A stretch of 64,000 nt of DNA. Origin: Quillaja saponaria. Taxonomy: Eukaryota > Streptophyta > Magnoliopsida > Fabales > Quillajaceae. Each line of letters opens with the position of its first letter. The first letter of the stretch is position 1. Below are positions 36,101-47,900 of this stretch, in pieces. The notes under the pieces are model-generated. The model worked only from the letters and a program-made list of their open reading frames with translations. It was not told the DNA's origin and made no database searches. The position numbers and the translations under genes are program-made. The DNA lies in assembly GCA_029379385.1 (NCBI GenBank), contig CM055607.1:33415235-33479234 (forward strand), given 5' to 3'.

Positions 36101-39100
36101 TTTATTTTTATATAGAAACACATGGCTATAGCAAAGAGTGTAGCACGTACGGGCCAGTATAGGCCGTCAGCCATAAATCTTCTTGAAAAAGAATCGTCTT
36201 ATAGGAATGTACTTTCATCAAACAAATAGGAACAAAATTAAAAACAAAATGGTATTTCCAAAGGTCATTTAGTGGCATCTGTCTTGAAGCAATTATAGTG
36301 GCATTTCCAATCTGAGGCAAGAAGATATAATCCTCAGTAGTTATTTACTTTCCCTGGTTGTAACTGTAGTGATTTGTATATCCATATTTATCTCCTTTAC
36401 ATATAACTCTTCCATTTACAGGAACTACACTATCAAGATAAAGTAGTTTCTCTAGCTGATGATGCATCATTTGCTTCATCTAGCAAAGATATTGACACTA
36501 TCTCAGATTCTTCAAAGTCTTCTTCTGAGAAGATGATATGCTCCACCATGCAGTTTTGTTTTCGAGACTTAAAGACAAGGAGGCAGAGGCTGAGTATATT
36601 TCAATCCAGTGGTTACAGATGTGGAAGAGTGAATAAAAGGTCTATAATATAGTAACTTCCTTTTTAAATTGGGAAAATTGTATCAGTACTGTTTTTAACT
36701 GTATTGGTTTCTAATGACTACTGGTAGGGCCTACACTGCTGCAACTCTGGAACTTTCACAACCTGAAAATGAAGAGCGAAAAGCAAGAGCTTTAGCTGCA
36801 GCAACTACTGAGTTAGAAAGACTTTTCAAAAAGGAAGACTTTGGTAGAATGAAGGTTTTTGTATGCTTTGTCTCATGCTTTAAATGCAATGCTTTAAACG
36901 TTAGTAAAGTCTGCCGATGGTAGGTTTCTAAGTTTTAATTGCTAAATTAGTTGTATAGAGCTTCTGTGCCACAAAAAACCAACATAGTATGTAGTTGGAA
37001 TAATAATAATAGTTTGTAAGTTGTAATTGCTAAATTGAGCTGTTTTGAACTTCCTTGCCACTGTAAACCAACATAGTATGTAGTGTGAATCATATCAGAA
37101 AAAAGTTCTCATCTCAACCTGACACCAAAACTGTCCTTGATTAGTTGCTGCCTGCTGGACTTGGCTTCACTTTCTGATTGTAATTAATGCCAGCTGCTTC
37201 TTTTTAATAGGTAATTGGGCAATTTAATCTGGGATTTATCATTGGAAAACTGGACCAGGATTTATTTATTGTGGATCAGGTAAACTTCTATCCGTGCTGA
37301 TCTAGTTTAGCTTTACCAATAACTATACCCGCATTCTTGTCGAATGATATATACATATAAATATTTCATCTCTATCTTCCAAGGTCCAGCTATTCATTTT
37401 CGCATTAAGACTGAATTCTTAAGTGAGTAATTTATTTTCAGCATGCTGCTGATGAGAAGTACAATTTTGAGCGTCTATCAGAATCAACCATCTTGAACCA
37501 ACAGCCTTTGCTTCGGTGAGGAGTTTATTTATTTTTCCATAACCAACCTTACCACTATTATCTAATCCTAAGAATTTAGGATAATTGATTAAGTGTGCTT
37601 GATAATGGAAGTTTCAAAAGATGTTCTTCTGGGTAGCTGTAATTCATTCTAATACTTAATCTGATTCTAGTATCTTCTCTCTTCTCCACCCTCCCCCTCC
37701 CCTCCCTTTCCTCTCTATTTCTACAAGTCAGTTTTTAGTCAACTTTCTTTTTTCTTTTAGCTGATGAATGATTATTCATTATGTAAGTAATGTTCTTTTC
37801 ATTGTGGGGAAAGTAAAAGGGATTTTCCAAACTTGTTATAGTTATTGTTGGAATTATGATAATTCAGTACTTGTTACTGAAATTAGGGTCACATTATTTA
37901 CACGGTAAGAATGAGAAATTTATGATCAAATATGATAGTTGCTTTTGTGGTTTAAAGTGCGATTCACTTCTAATATGATCTTGCGTACCTTTTGTGGGCT
38001 GTATTAGTTCTTGCCATTGGTGGGAAAAGATAGGACAGCTTATATGAAAAGGAAATTACATGTTAAGTAAAATAGAATGAGAAAAAGGGCTATTGCTTGA
38101 ATTAATCAAAGCTTACACCCATAAGCTTCTACATCGAAGCAATGTGGGATTACACAATCCATTAATATTATATGTGTAACACCTCTCTCTCAAGATGGAG
38201 CATATAGTGCCCAATCTTGTACTACTGAAACCCAATTATCAATCTCAACACTACTCCTCACTTACAGCAACCTAAGAACAATAGGTCAAGAAGTAAATAG
38301 AATGAGAAAGGTTTGTAGCTTCAAGCTTGAAAAGGAGAGGGGTTGAGCTGTCTATTAGACGAGTAGATAACTAGGGATAGAGAAAAGAGGAAATAATTAG
38401 GCTTGAAAAATGGTTGGCTGCCATTCTTTTTTTCTTCTTCTTGCTCTTAATGTGGCATCTAGAGAAAAGAAAGAGAGGATTAAGGTTTTTGGAAATCGGG
38501 CCAAGGTCGGGCTTGGGTTTCCAACCCGCTCTGATACCAAGTTAAATAAAATAGAATGAGGAAAATGGCTATTGCTTGACTTAATCAAGCTTACACCCAT
38601 AAGCTTTATTTATAGTAAACAATGAAATATAGACTTCCACGTCTAAGCAATGTGGGACTACACAATTCATTAATATTGTATTTCTAACACAACACTTTGT
38701 GGGTAGAGAACTTGGTCAAATATAGATGATATTGGTATCTTAATCCCAACACTTTATCATTTGGTGTCCCACTCCCTTGGATATAATTTGGCATGTGAGA
38801 GTCACAGAAGCTGGCAGTTAGTTGTCTTCCTCTAAAGTAGCTTTCTATTGCATCTATTTGTTCCTAATTGCTGAAAAACTCTATGTCAATAGACTTCTGA
38901 ACCTTGTCTTGCTAAATTATATATGTAGGCCATTGAGGTTGGAGTTATCTCCTGAAGAAGAAGTAGTCGCTTCAATGCACATGGACTTAATCAGGTGCAA
39001 ATATAGAGCTTGTGTATGAAATCGTGCAATGATTTTTCTGAACTGTTGACTCATTCGAGGTTATCATCGTATTGATTTTGTATGTGAAATCATCCAATGA

Positions 39101-41102
39101 TATTTCTGATTTGTTGGATCATTTGAAATTATCTTCAGAAACTAGGCATTTTCTCAGCAGTAGGAATATAATCAATTTTGCATTACAATGGCTGTCAAAT
39201 GCTGTAGTCAGTGCGAAAGTGTGGCTGCACCTATTATTTGAAATTTACCTTTTGATTTGATTGTTGAAATGAGAAATACTATGAAGAGGAAAGTAATTTT
39301 TCTCCTCTAAAACAATCAGTTTCCGGAAGCTAGTCTCTTTTCATCTGCTCCTACAGGTTGATAATTACTGAACTGCATTCATTTAGCTGCAAGCAATGGT
39401 TTTTTTTTTCAGTCACCATTTGTCTTCTGCTTGTTATACAGTATGATGCTTTCATGCTTGATCCACTTTTGCTTTAGTAGTATTGATTGCTTTCACTCAT
39501 GCAGGTTTGGTGGACAATGATACGAGTTTCTAAATAACAAGAACTTATTCCTCACTCCTTTTATCCTCCTTCACCTTTAAGCTTTAGTGGTAATAACATG
39601 CATTTACATTATCTCCACTTTCAGGAAAAATGGATTTAGCTTGGAAGAGGATCTGCAAGCTCCACCGGGCCAGCATTATAGATTAAAAGCAGTCCCTTTC
39701 AGTAAAAACATAACTTTTGGACTTGAAGGTAGTTATGGTTCAAGATTTTACTACATAACTTATTTCCGTTTTAATTAAATTTATGGTAATTGGTAAACAC
39801 ATACAAGTTAATTTACTTCTTCTGTGTTTCATTCAAGGTATATATATCGATTGAAAGACTCGTCCCTGATTTCTTGTGTACATTTTTACTTATTTTCTAG
39901 TTATATATATATATATGATTTTTTTTTTTTCATTTCAAGTTATCTGGCAATGAGCTAGGAAAAAGTCCAGGTGGTCCACTTTACACAACACACTGGATAT
40001 TGCTTAAGTCAATATCTGGCAATTTAGTCAAGCATATGATCTGATTAGTGACTGAGGGAAACTAGTGTCCTTGGGGTTCCTCTGATTGTTTCTATGTGTT
40101 GTGACATTACCGATGACCCTTGCAGGTGCTAATTGATCAAATGGTTTCTTGGGAGATTAGAATTAAAAGATCAATCTGCTGGGGTTGCTGTTTGTCCTCA
40201 ATCAATTAAATGACACACCCTAGAGCACAATTTTAGTAGATCGATGGCAATTGGTGTTTAGAATATGCTTCTAGTTCAGGAAGCATATTATTAGGCCACA
40301 TGCAAACTCACTTTTTAATTCACGTGACTAGGTGAAGATATTGTTAGAACTTATAATGTGCTAAATAATTACTCCACCTTGAACAGCTTCTCCCAATAGG
40401 TCAATAGCACCTGCTTCATCCCAGAAATCTGGTACTTGGTAATGCACTCCAAATTGTTTTTTCATCCATTTCCCATGGATTAATACCCCTCTTTTTGTTT
40501 ATATGCATATTTGTGTGCTTATTGTATAGGTGAATTGTCCCTGCACATTCATATTTTAGGTGTGCTTCTAATCAGTATGCTGGTAAATGATGTAAGAAAA
40601 TAGAAAATATTACTCATTAGATTTTCTTTAGCAGATGTTAAGGACCTGATTTCTACTCTTGCTGATAGTCAAGGGGAATGCTCAATAGTCGGTAGTTATA
40701 AAATGGACACTGTAAATTCTGTTTGCCCCTCTAGAGTCCGTGCAATGCTGGCATCCCGCGCGTGCCGATCATCTGTCATGATTGGAGATCCGCTTGGAAG
40801 AATTGAAATGAGGAAGGTAATCAAACTGTCATACGGTACTTTTGAGACTCAGCCCCCCCTACCCAACAAATACTTTACTATCAAGAAACCGACTTCTGAC
40901 TTTTTTACCCTCCTGATGGAGATCAACTTTCATACCATAACTTGTTCTAAAGCCCCAGTTATCTTGTTTCTTTCAGATACTTGAGCACTTAGCAGGGCTG
41001 AAGTCTCCTTGGAATTGCCCGCATGGCCGGCCAACCATGCGTCATTTAGTTGACTTGACAACCATTTATAAAAGATCAGAAGTAAATGTCGTGGACATCT
41101 GA
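33130..41102 (+). CDS. PMS1: DNA mismatch repair protein PMS1 (MutL homologue), 11 exons
   Basis: Pairs with MLH1 to form MutL-alpha, which nicks DNA after MutS proteins find a mismatch; nuclear. Exons: 33130-33363, 33947-34270, 34590-35786, 36422-36639, 36728-36854, 37211-37279, 37442-37515, 38929-38994, 39625-39728, 40635-40816, 40977-41102, giving 906 residues (Arabidopsis about 920). The N-terminal GHKL ATPase shows ELVENSLDSGA, VIDNGSGI and GFRGEALSSL, followed by the NVTPDKRK segment. The middle linker (about 300-640) is Ser/Asp-rich and poorly conserved. The C-terminal endonuclease domain has DQHAADEKYNFE at about 722-733 (the metal-binding DQHAx2Ex4E motif, split across exons 6 and 7), SRACRSSV and CPHGRPTMRH. 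All catalytic motifs are present. The protein ends soon after the last motif and lacks the acidic tail I recall in Arabidopsis. Intron 7 carries a TRIM element. Confidence 0.93.
36928..37090 (+). repeat. Tandem duplication of about 82 bases in PMS1 intron 5
   Basis: Two adjacent copies (about 36928-37009 and 37010-37090) share AGTT(T/G)TAATTGCTAAATT and end with ACCAACATAGTATGTAGT. They are moderately diverged. Confidence 0.75.
38061..38689 (-). mobile_element. TRIM retrotransposon in PMS1 intron 7
   Basis: A 629-base, minus-oriented element of the same family as those in TPK and GTS1. LTRs are 38061-38181 (with an internal deletion) and 38540-38689. The minus strand reads TGGTATCAGAGC at 38528-38539, a perfect primer-binding site, and GAGAGAGAGG next to the other LTR as the purine tract. 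No coding region. It is antisense to PMS1. Confidence 0.85.
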
Positions 41103-41738
41103 TTCACTGGGCAACTCTATTGTGGCCTTCTTTGCCTACTGGTGGGTTCAGCTGGCTGGGATTACTAACTTATTTTGTATGATGTCCATGTAACCATTCA
41201 TCATCCTCACGGAACGGACGCTCAGTCTACTTAAACTTGGCTCCTGAATCTTTTTGTAAATGCATGCATGGTTAGCAACTTTTCTCACTAATTAAATTCA
41301 CTCCTCTAAAAACTTTGGTTTCTTTTTTTCCTTTCAAATATTGATTGATTGGATGAGATCGATAAGGTTGTGACTAATGTGAGATACGAGGCTTCATCAA
41401 CTAAATCAACTGATAACTGTAATTGAATTTGACATTTTTTACTTATGTAGCTTTTTAACAAAAGGTTAGTGCTTGTGAGGATCACTTCTCCTGTGCTTTA
41501 TGCCAAATGTGAATCATTTTAATCATGGTTCTTTTCATACTAAAATCAATTCTGTAATTTATTTTACAACATGATCTCCTCTCAGAAATAAATTTAATTA
41601 TGATATAGAGCAGCAAAGTCTGTACACTGGAATTTGAAAGATTTGTTGTCCCTCAAAGAAAATATGTAATAATGATTAACGTGTCATGTAATTGGAATTT
41701 CGAAATAATCCATCAATGAATATTTAGGTGGGTCAACT
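41103..41738. other. PMS1 3' region and upstream region of LSM4
   Basis: Contains the 3' untranslated region of PMS1, AT-rich spacer and the LSM4 promoter. No further gene or clear repeat is seen. Confidence 0.6.
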
Positions 41739-41749
41739 TGGGCTGGGCC
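41739..41749 (+). promoter_or_regulatory. Overlapping site II (TGGGCY) motifs upstream of LSM4
   Basis: TGGGCTGGGCC holds two overlapping TGGGCT/TGGGCC site II elements, the type bound by TCP factors in promoters of plant growth and RNA/ribosome genes. They are about 220 bases before the LSM4 start codon. The functional role is inferred from the motif. Confidence 0.4.
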
Positions 41750-41961
41750 AGAATATGATCTAAATCTAACCAAGGCAGGACCCTCTGTCTCCGTACGCTG
41801 GGGACTGGGGAGGCTCGAATCCAAGCGAACCTGAACTCGTCGAGTTCAAAAGCTCCGTCTCCCTCTTCTCCGTCCCTTTCCTTTTGACATAATCGACGAC
41901 ACAGACCAGAGAAGAGAACAGAGTCGACGATTTCAAGTGAAAAGCGTCTGTCGCCTCCATC

Positions 41962-43787
41962 ATGGTAAGTCGTTTTCTCTCTCAGCTCGTGCGAAGTTTA
42001 TTCTTGTAAAAACCCAGCAGCACGTCAACGATAGCGGACACAGATCTCATGGCTGTAACTTGTTTATAAGTTTCTTCCTTCTCTTTGTCAGAAATCTGAG
42101 TGTGGGGAATTTTCCCACTGAGAATATGGTAGCTTAATTAGGTTTTGCGTAATGTGTGTGTGTGTGTTTTTTTTTTTATCTTTCAAATCGGAGCAATAGG
42201 GACAGGGTCACTGTAACACTCGGTGTTAATTTTGCCCCATTGTTGGCATATCTGTTTCTGACTAAATATTTGGTTATTCATTGTTGCAGCTTCCTCTTTC
42301 ACTACTCAAGACCGCCCAAGGGCACCCAATGGTAATAAGTTTGGTTTAAATCAGCCTTGACATGAATTTTGGTCTATTTAGTTTTAAAGTCGCTTGCTTG
42401 ACTTTGGCATTTGTAACTTGTACTTTGCATATTGTAACAGTTGGTGGAACTGAAAAATGGGGAGACTTATAATGGGCATTTGGTTAATTGTGATACCTGG
42501 ATGAACATCCATCTCCGTGAAGTCATCTGTACTTCTAAAGTAATACATGACTTTATGAGCTTTTTCTTTCTTTGCTTATGATATTGGAGTATCACTTCTT
42601 CTTCTTTTTTTTTCGTACATGTTAATGTGCTTGATGATTGAAGAGTTCACTAAGTCTCCATAATATGGGTAATGTAGGATGGAGATAGATTTTGGCGAAT
42701 GCCAGAATGCTACATTCGTGGGAATACAATTAAGTACCTTCGAGTTCCTGATGAGGTAAACAGAACTAGAATTTCAGTGAAAAGTTACATGCATCGCCAG
42801 TCTATTAATTTGAATTTGCTGGTTTTCATTTCAGGTGATTGATAAAGTGCAGGAAGAGACCAAGAGCCGTGCAGGTATATTTAATTTTTCTATTGTATAT
42901 GTGTTTGGTTGTTTGTCTTGATATCTAATGAACAAGGTGATTCTTTATGAATAAGAATATTTTCCCAAAGAATTATCTAACTGCTCACCAGTATGTTTTG
43001 GCTCTACATAAAACTAAAAGATGTATCAAGTCTCTTCAAGATTCTCCCGCTGGCAAAGGTTTATGAGTCTATGTTGTGATTGTGGACAAGTTAATTTTAC
43101 CCAGAATGCCTTAATTGTACTTATTTGATGGTTATGGATATAACCTCATACTTGCAGGAATGTGGAGTTTGTGCTCTAACATTGGTACTTTGATTATTTT
43201 GACCTTTTTCAGATCGTAAACCTCCTGGAGTGGGACGTGGAAGAGGAAGAGGTAGGGAGGATGGTCCCGGGGGACGCCAACCCAAAGGGATCGGGCGTGG
43301 CCTAGATGATGGAGGTGCTAAGGGCGCAGGTGGAGGCCGAGGCAGGGGTGGTTCAGGTGGAAACAGAGGTGAGCTTATTTAAACTGACCCTTCCATGATA
43401 TTTTTTTTTCACAAAAAGTATACTAATTTGTCTATTGATTGGAAAGCAGAATTCATTAGATAGATAATATTCCAGAAATCTGTTGTTAAAGAGCTCAAAG
43501 TAGTTATGTTGTATGACAAACTTCTAACAGAGGATAAATCTTGTTGCAAATAAAACACTTTTTACTGCTTATTTTCTGTCTTTTGTTTTACCATCTTAAT
43601 AAATGGCAAGAAATGTCTGACAAATGGTTGTTTACAACTTTCTGTAAACACTGAGAACACATCATAATTCTCACTTATTACATCCTTCATTTGTGGTACT
43701 GATAGCTTAAAACTTATACATGAATCTAGAATCATAACCATTTTGTATTTGCTCTTTGTGGCAGGTGCAGGGCGAGGGAGAGGTTAA
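41962..43787 (+). CDS. LSM4: U6 snRNA-associated Sm-like protein LSM4, 7 exons
   Basis: Subunit of the LSM1-7 ring (mRNA decapping in the cytoplasm) and the LSM2-8 ring (U6 snRNA stability in the nucleus). Coding exons: 41962-41964, 42290-42331, 42441-42539, 42678-42755, 42835-42874, 43213-43368, 43765-43787, giving 146 residues. The first coding exon contributes the ATG alone. The Sm fold is plain: [27 protein letters not shown] (Sm1), then WMNIHLREV and [17 protein letters not shown] (Sm2, with the RNA-contacting RG). The C-terminus (about residues 95-146) is rich in RG/RGG repeats, as in other LSM4 proteins, and is a likely site of arginine methylation. The match to human LSM4 across the first 90 residues is very close. 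It is convergent with GTS1 downstream. Confidence 0.95.
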
Positions 43788-44915
43788 TTCTAGTTGCAGT
43801 GTGGAACAACTTTGAATGGGCGAGTTTTCTAGTTTTAGACGCATTTCTGCCCATCTTTTGTGTGTATCCTTGGATGTTCTAGTTTTCCAGGGTTTTCCTT
43901 GCTCTGATGGTAAGAATGTGTAGGTAAATATCATAGAGTTGGAAGCTATTATTGCAGAATCCTTTTTCTGACTACTGTCGAGAACTCTGTTTGATCCCAC
44001 CCTTTCCCTAAACAAAAACAAAGTTTGAGTGTACGACATCTTAAGCACCTTATGTTAGTATATTTGAAGTTGTTTTGGATCCCACTTATATATATAAGAT
44101 GTTTGTGAGGTTTTGGCTTGCAATATATTCGGAATGTATGTTGTAAAGGAGCTCTGTCCTAGTAGTTCTTTGTAGTTTGGAGTTGTTGGACAACAACCAT
44201 GTTTACCCGGATATTCCAGTTTCAAATGCCACTTCGTTTGGAAGTATGAAGCAAACTATATATCTAGATACCCAAATGGATTTGAAGGGGAAATTGCTTC
44301 CCACTCCTCAAAAAAAAAAAAAAAGTGGTCTGAATGACGTGTTCTTTTACTTGTGATTAACACGATCTTTGACGGAAGGAGAGGGTTAAATCTTACTGGA
44401 TGTAAGTAACTAAATTGGTAAAAGTAATAACAGCTTCAGCACACAATTAAATCTTGCTCTTTATTCATCTTTTGCTTGAAACGTTTGTTGTTTATATACC
44501 AATTACATAATTGAATCGTGGACCATATTGTCTCCTGGAACTTCTACATGACTTCTTCTCGGGCAAAGGAAGCAAAGGATTTCCGTGAAAGCTTTGCGTT
44601 TGTGATTGATTAGCTGGGCAGCCATGTTTTGTAACTGGATACAAATCAAATACTAGGGTACTCCTTAAAATTTTACATTCCAAATGTGTTAGTAAGCATA
44701 GCTCACAAGAGACATACCTAAATGACAGAGCAAGGAATTAATAAAAATCCAATAAAGGGTGATTCACAAAAAGTATTTTCTGCTACACGCTTTAGATAAT
44801 TAAACTAACGGATAGATGAATTATACAACAGAAAACAGCAGGAATCTTATTTCCTGATTGGAATGGAACACTGAAGTGAAACTTGAAAATTGCTGGCACG
44901 AGTTAAGGTAGCATG
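43788..44915. other. 3' regions between convergent LSM4 and GTS1
   Basis: It holds the 3' untranslated regions of LSM4 (from the left) and GTS1 (from the right). A poly-A run stands near 44310. No supported gene or repeat is seen. Confidence 0.6.
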
Positions 44916-47900
44916 CTAGTATGGATGATGGCGTTTTTTCTTGCGAGTCTTTTCTGGCCTCAAGATCAATGTGCTTGAGATCCATGACTGATTTATCTGA
45001 GGGGAATCATCAGACAACCAGCAACATAAACGGCCATCTTCACTCCCCGTCCATCCAAAGATGCCTTGGCCTTGGGCAGGTCCACCATGCATTGTTGACA
45101 TAGGTAATACACTTCTAACAACACTTGTATGGCCACCCTCAAGGATTGCTTCAGGAGATCCTATAGTTGCCATTCCCTTATAATTTACAGGAAAGTATCC
45201 TATAACACCAGCATTGGTGCCACCAATCACCCAAAGTTTTTCAGTTTCCCCTGAGTAGTGACAATCCACAAAATAGTCAACCTGCCAAAACAAAGTAAAA
45301 GTGTTAAGCAAACAATGGTTTTTTAACCAAAGTAAAAGTGTAGTAGCTTAGCTTAAATATTAAGAACAGTCAGACAAAGTGAGAACTGTTAATATTTTTG
45401 GGCAATCTACTGACACAATCCAAAATGCCTATTTATCAATGAAATGGAACCAGATCTAGGTCTACAATGAATCAAACTTGTTTCAAGGATATCGACCAGA
45501 GAGCAGGTTCGACAACTGTTCCACATTGCTCACCAATGTTGATATGGTTAAGCACAATGCTCCCATTTGCATGAGAGAAGCTATTAAAGAAGTTCCAATG
45601 AACTAAAGAGGTGAATCAATATTGAAAATATAATACAATTGTTCAATACTTCATGTACAAGTTGTTTAATGCAAGTTATATTCTCATTTATGGAGAAGAC
45701 GAAGAAGACAAAAAGGTTTTTCTTCAATTTACAAATACACCAAGAGTTTGATTATTCTTAGCTCACTAAAATGAGAAGATTCCACCAGATAGAAAGGAAC
45801 TTACACAATCCAAATTCCAACTGTCAGAAGCTAAAGAACGAGCATCTGCAAAGTTTGCTTCATTTCTAGCATCTTTCCAGTCCCAGACTCTGTACAGCAG
45901 CAGATCAGAACAAATCAAAATATCAAACATGAACATGGCAGCAAAACTAAGTTTAATGAGAAGAAAAAAAAATCTAATTCAAAATCCACATAATCCGCCA
46001 CTAGCACTCCAACTTAAAAAGAGGAACCTAAAACCTCCCCATCCTCAGGTGCTACTTTTATGGGATTTCAGAATAAGCAAATTTGCATTTCAGTCCTAAG
46101 TAATCCTAAAAGTTGAAGCTTTTCAAGTTTTTTTTTTTTTTTTTTTGGGGATAAAAATGGTTCAGAAGTTGCTTCCTCTTGTTAGGGAATCAGGAGGAAA
46201 ATGAGAAGTATTTTGGGGGTAAAATTTGAAGGTTGGGACCACAAAATATTCTCCTCCCATTTAAAGAGACAATTGGATTATTAGTTGGGGAGATCTCATG
46301 AATTGCGTATTAACACTCACAAAAAGTTAAAGTTATTCAAGTTTCTCTGCTTCCATTTTCTTTCTTTCCTCTCATTTCTTTTCCTCCCTCAATTAGTTCC
46401 CAAACTAAGACTTAAGGAATCCACTCAGCTACTAGTATAGAATTGAAAGTTTAATGATAATTATAGAAGCAAAATTGGTGGGTCAAGCACACATTTGTGA
46501 TGTATCTGTATTTTATCTGTCAGTGGGTGAGTTAGTGGATGTGTATTTCAAATTCCCTATATTGAAGGTGATAAATGCAGGATATAAAGCACAACACAAT
46601 GATAAGCCTCTTGAATGGACAAGAAGTGGAACCATTACAAGAAAAATATCATTAAAGTTTCTTGCAATCAGCATATGGAGATGGATATTACCCCAAGGTC
46701 TCAATATGTGTTAAACACCAAAGCTTCTGGTAAGTTTCTCCAAAAAATCCCACTTTTGCGATTGAAGTGCCCACATTAATAACCTAAAGTTTTGTAGAAC
46801 AAATTAGTTAAATTGTAAGAGAAATGAAGGGGGCAGATTTAGAAAAACAAACAGCTCATTATTTTAAAAAACCTATCATTTCAAAATCCAGCTTCAGATC
46901 AGATTGTATAAGTATCATATCATGCGATCACGTGAGTATATGAGAAAATGAAGACCCTGAAAATAATGAAAAACAATTATTCTGAAGAGTGGACCCCACT
47001 CAAAAGTCCTGCAGACTAATTCATGAAGTAGCCAGAAAACCGCGAATATAGTATGTCTATAAAGCAGTTGGCACAGCTGCAAGCTATACATGGGTTCTGC
47101 TTTCTTTAATCCTTTGATACTGGTTCGGGGGAGAGAAAATAGACGAGGGACCAGAACCCATCATTTCTTATAATAAATCGACTATAGGAGCTACGGCATG
47201 ACATATGAAAAAGAATAAAATTGATTTCTATACTTATATGAAGCATGAAACTAAAACAAGACAGTTAACCAGTGTCACTGCTACAACTACCACTTTTTTT
47301 ATTTTTCTAAGAGGATTTAGCTGTACCACTTTAATGGATAACTATGGCCCTTAACGATTAAAAAAATTGTATCAAAAGGATCCAACAAAATTCAGATTGT
47401 GAAAATTTCTTTGAAATGTGATGGAAAAAAGATAGAAAGTAGATTATAAGACTTACACAGAAGAGGTTGTTAAATAAAATAGAATAAGGAAAGGATTGTG
47501 GCCTTGATTGATATCTCAAAACTTACACCCATAAGCTTTATTTATAGTAAATAATAAAACATAGACTTCCACATCTAAACAATGTGGGACTACACAATAT
47601 AATAATATTATATTCCTAATACTCTCCCTCAAGATAGAGCTTATAATGCTCAATCTTGTACAAATAAAACTCAATTATCAATCTTAACACTCCCCTTTAC
47701 TTACAACAATCTAGGTGAAGCTTCAATCCGTTTGATGAACATACTGGTACCCATGAATAGTACTCATGTTGGCTGGAAAGACACACAACTGGATTTTCCA
47801 AAAAAATAAAAAGAGCACTGCTGGAAAGAGACACAATGGGAAGTTCATGAAGGTACTGTTGAGCTGTCAAACTCTTTGAGCCGTCAAACCCTAAATAGGC

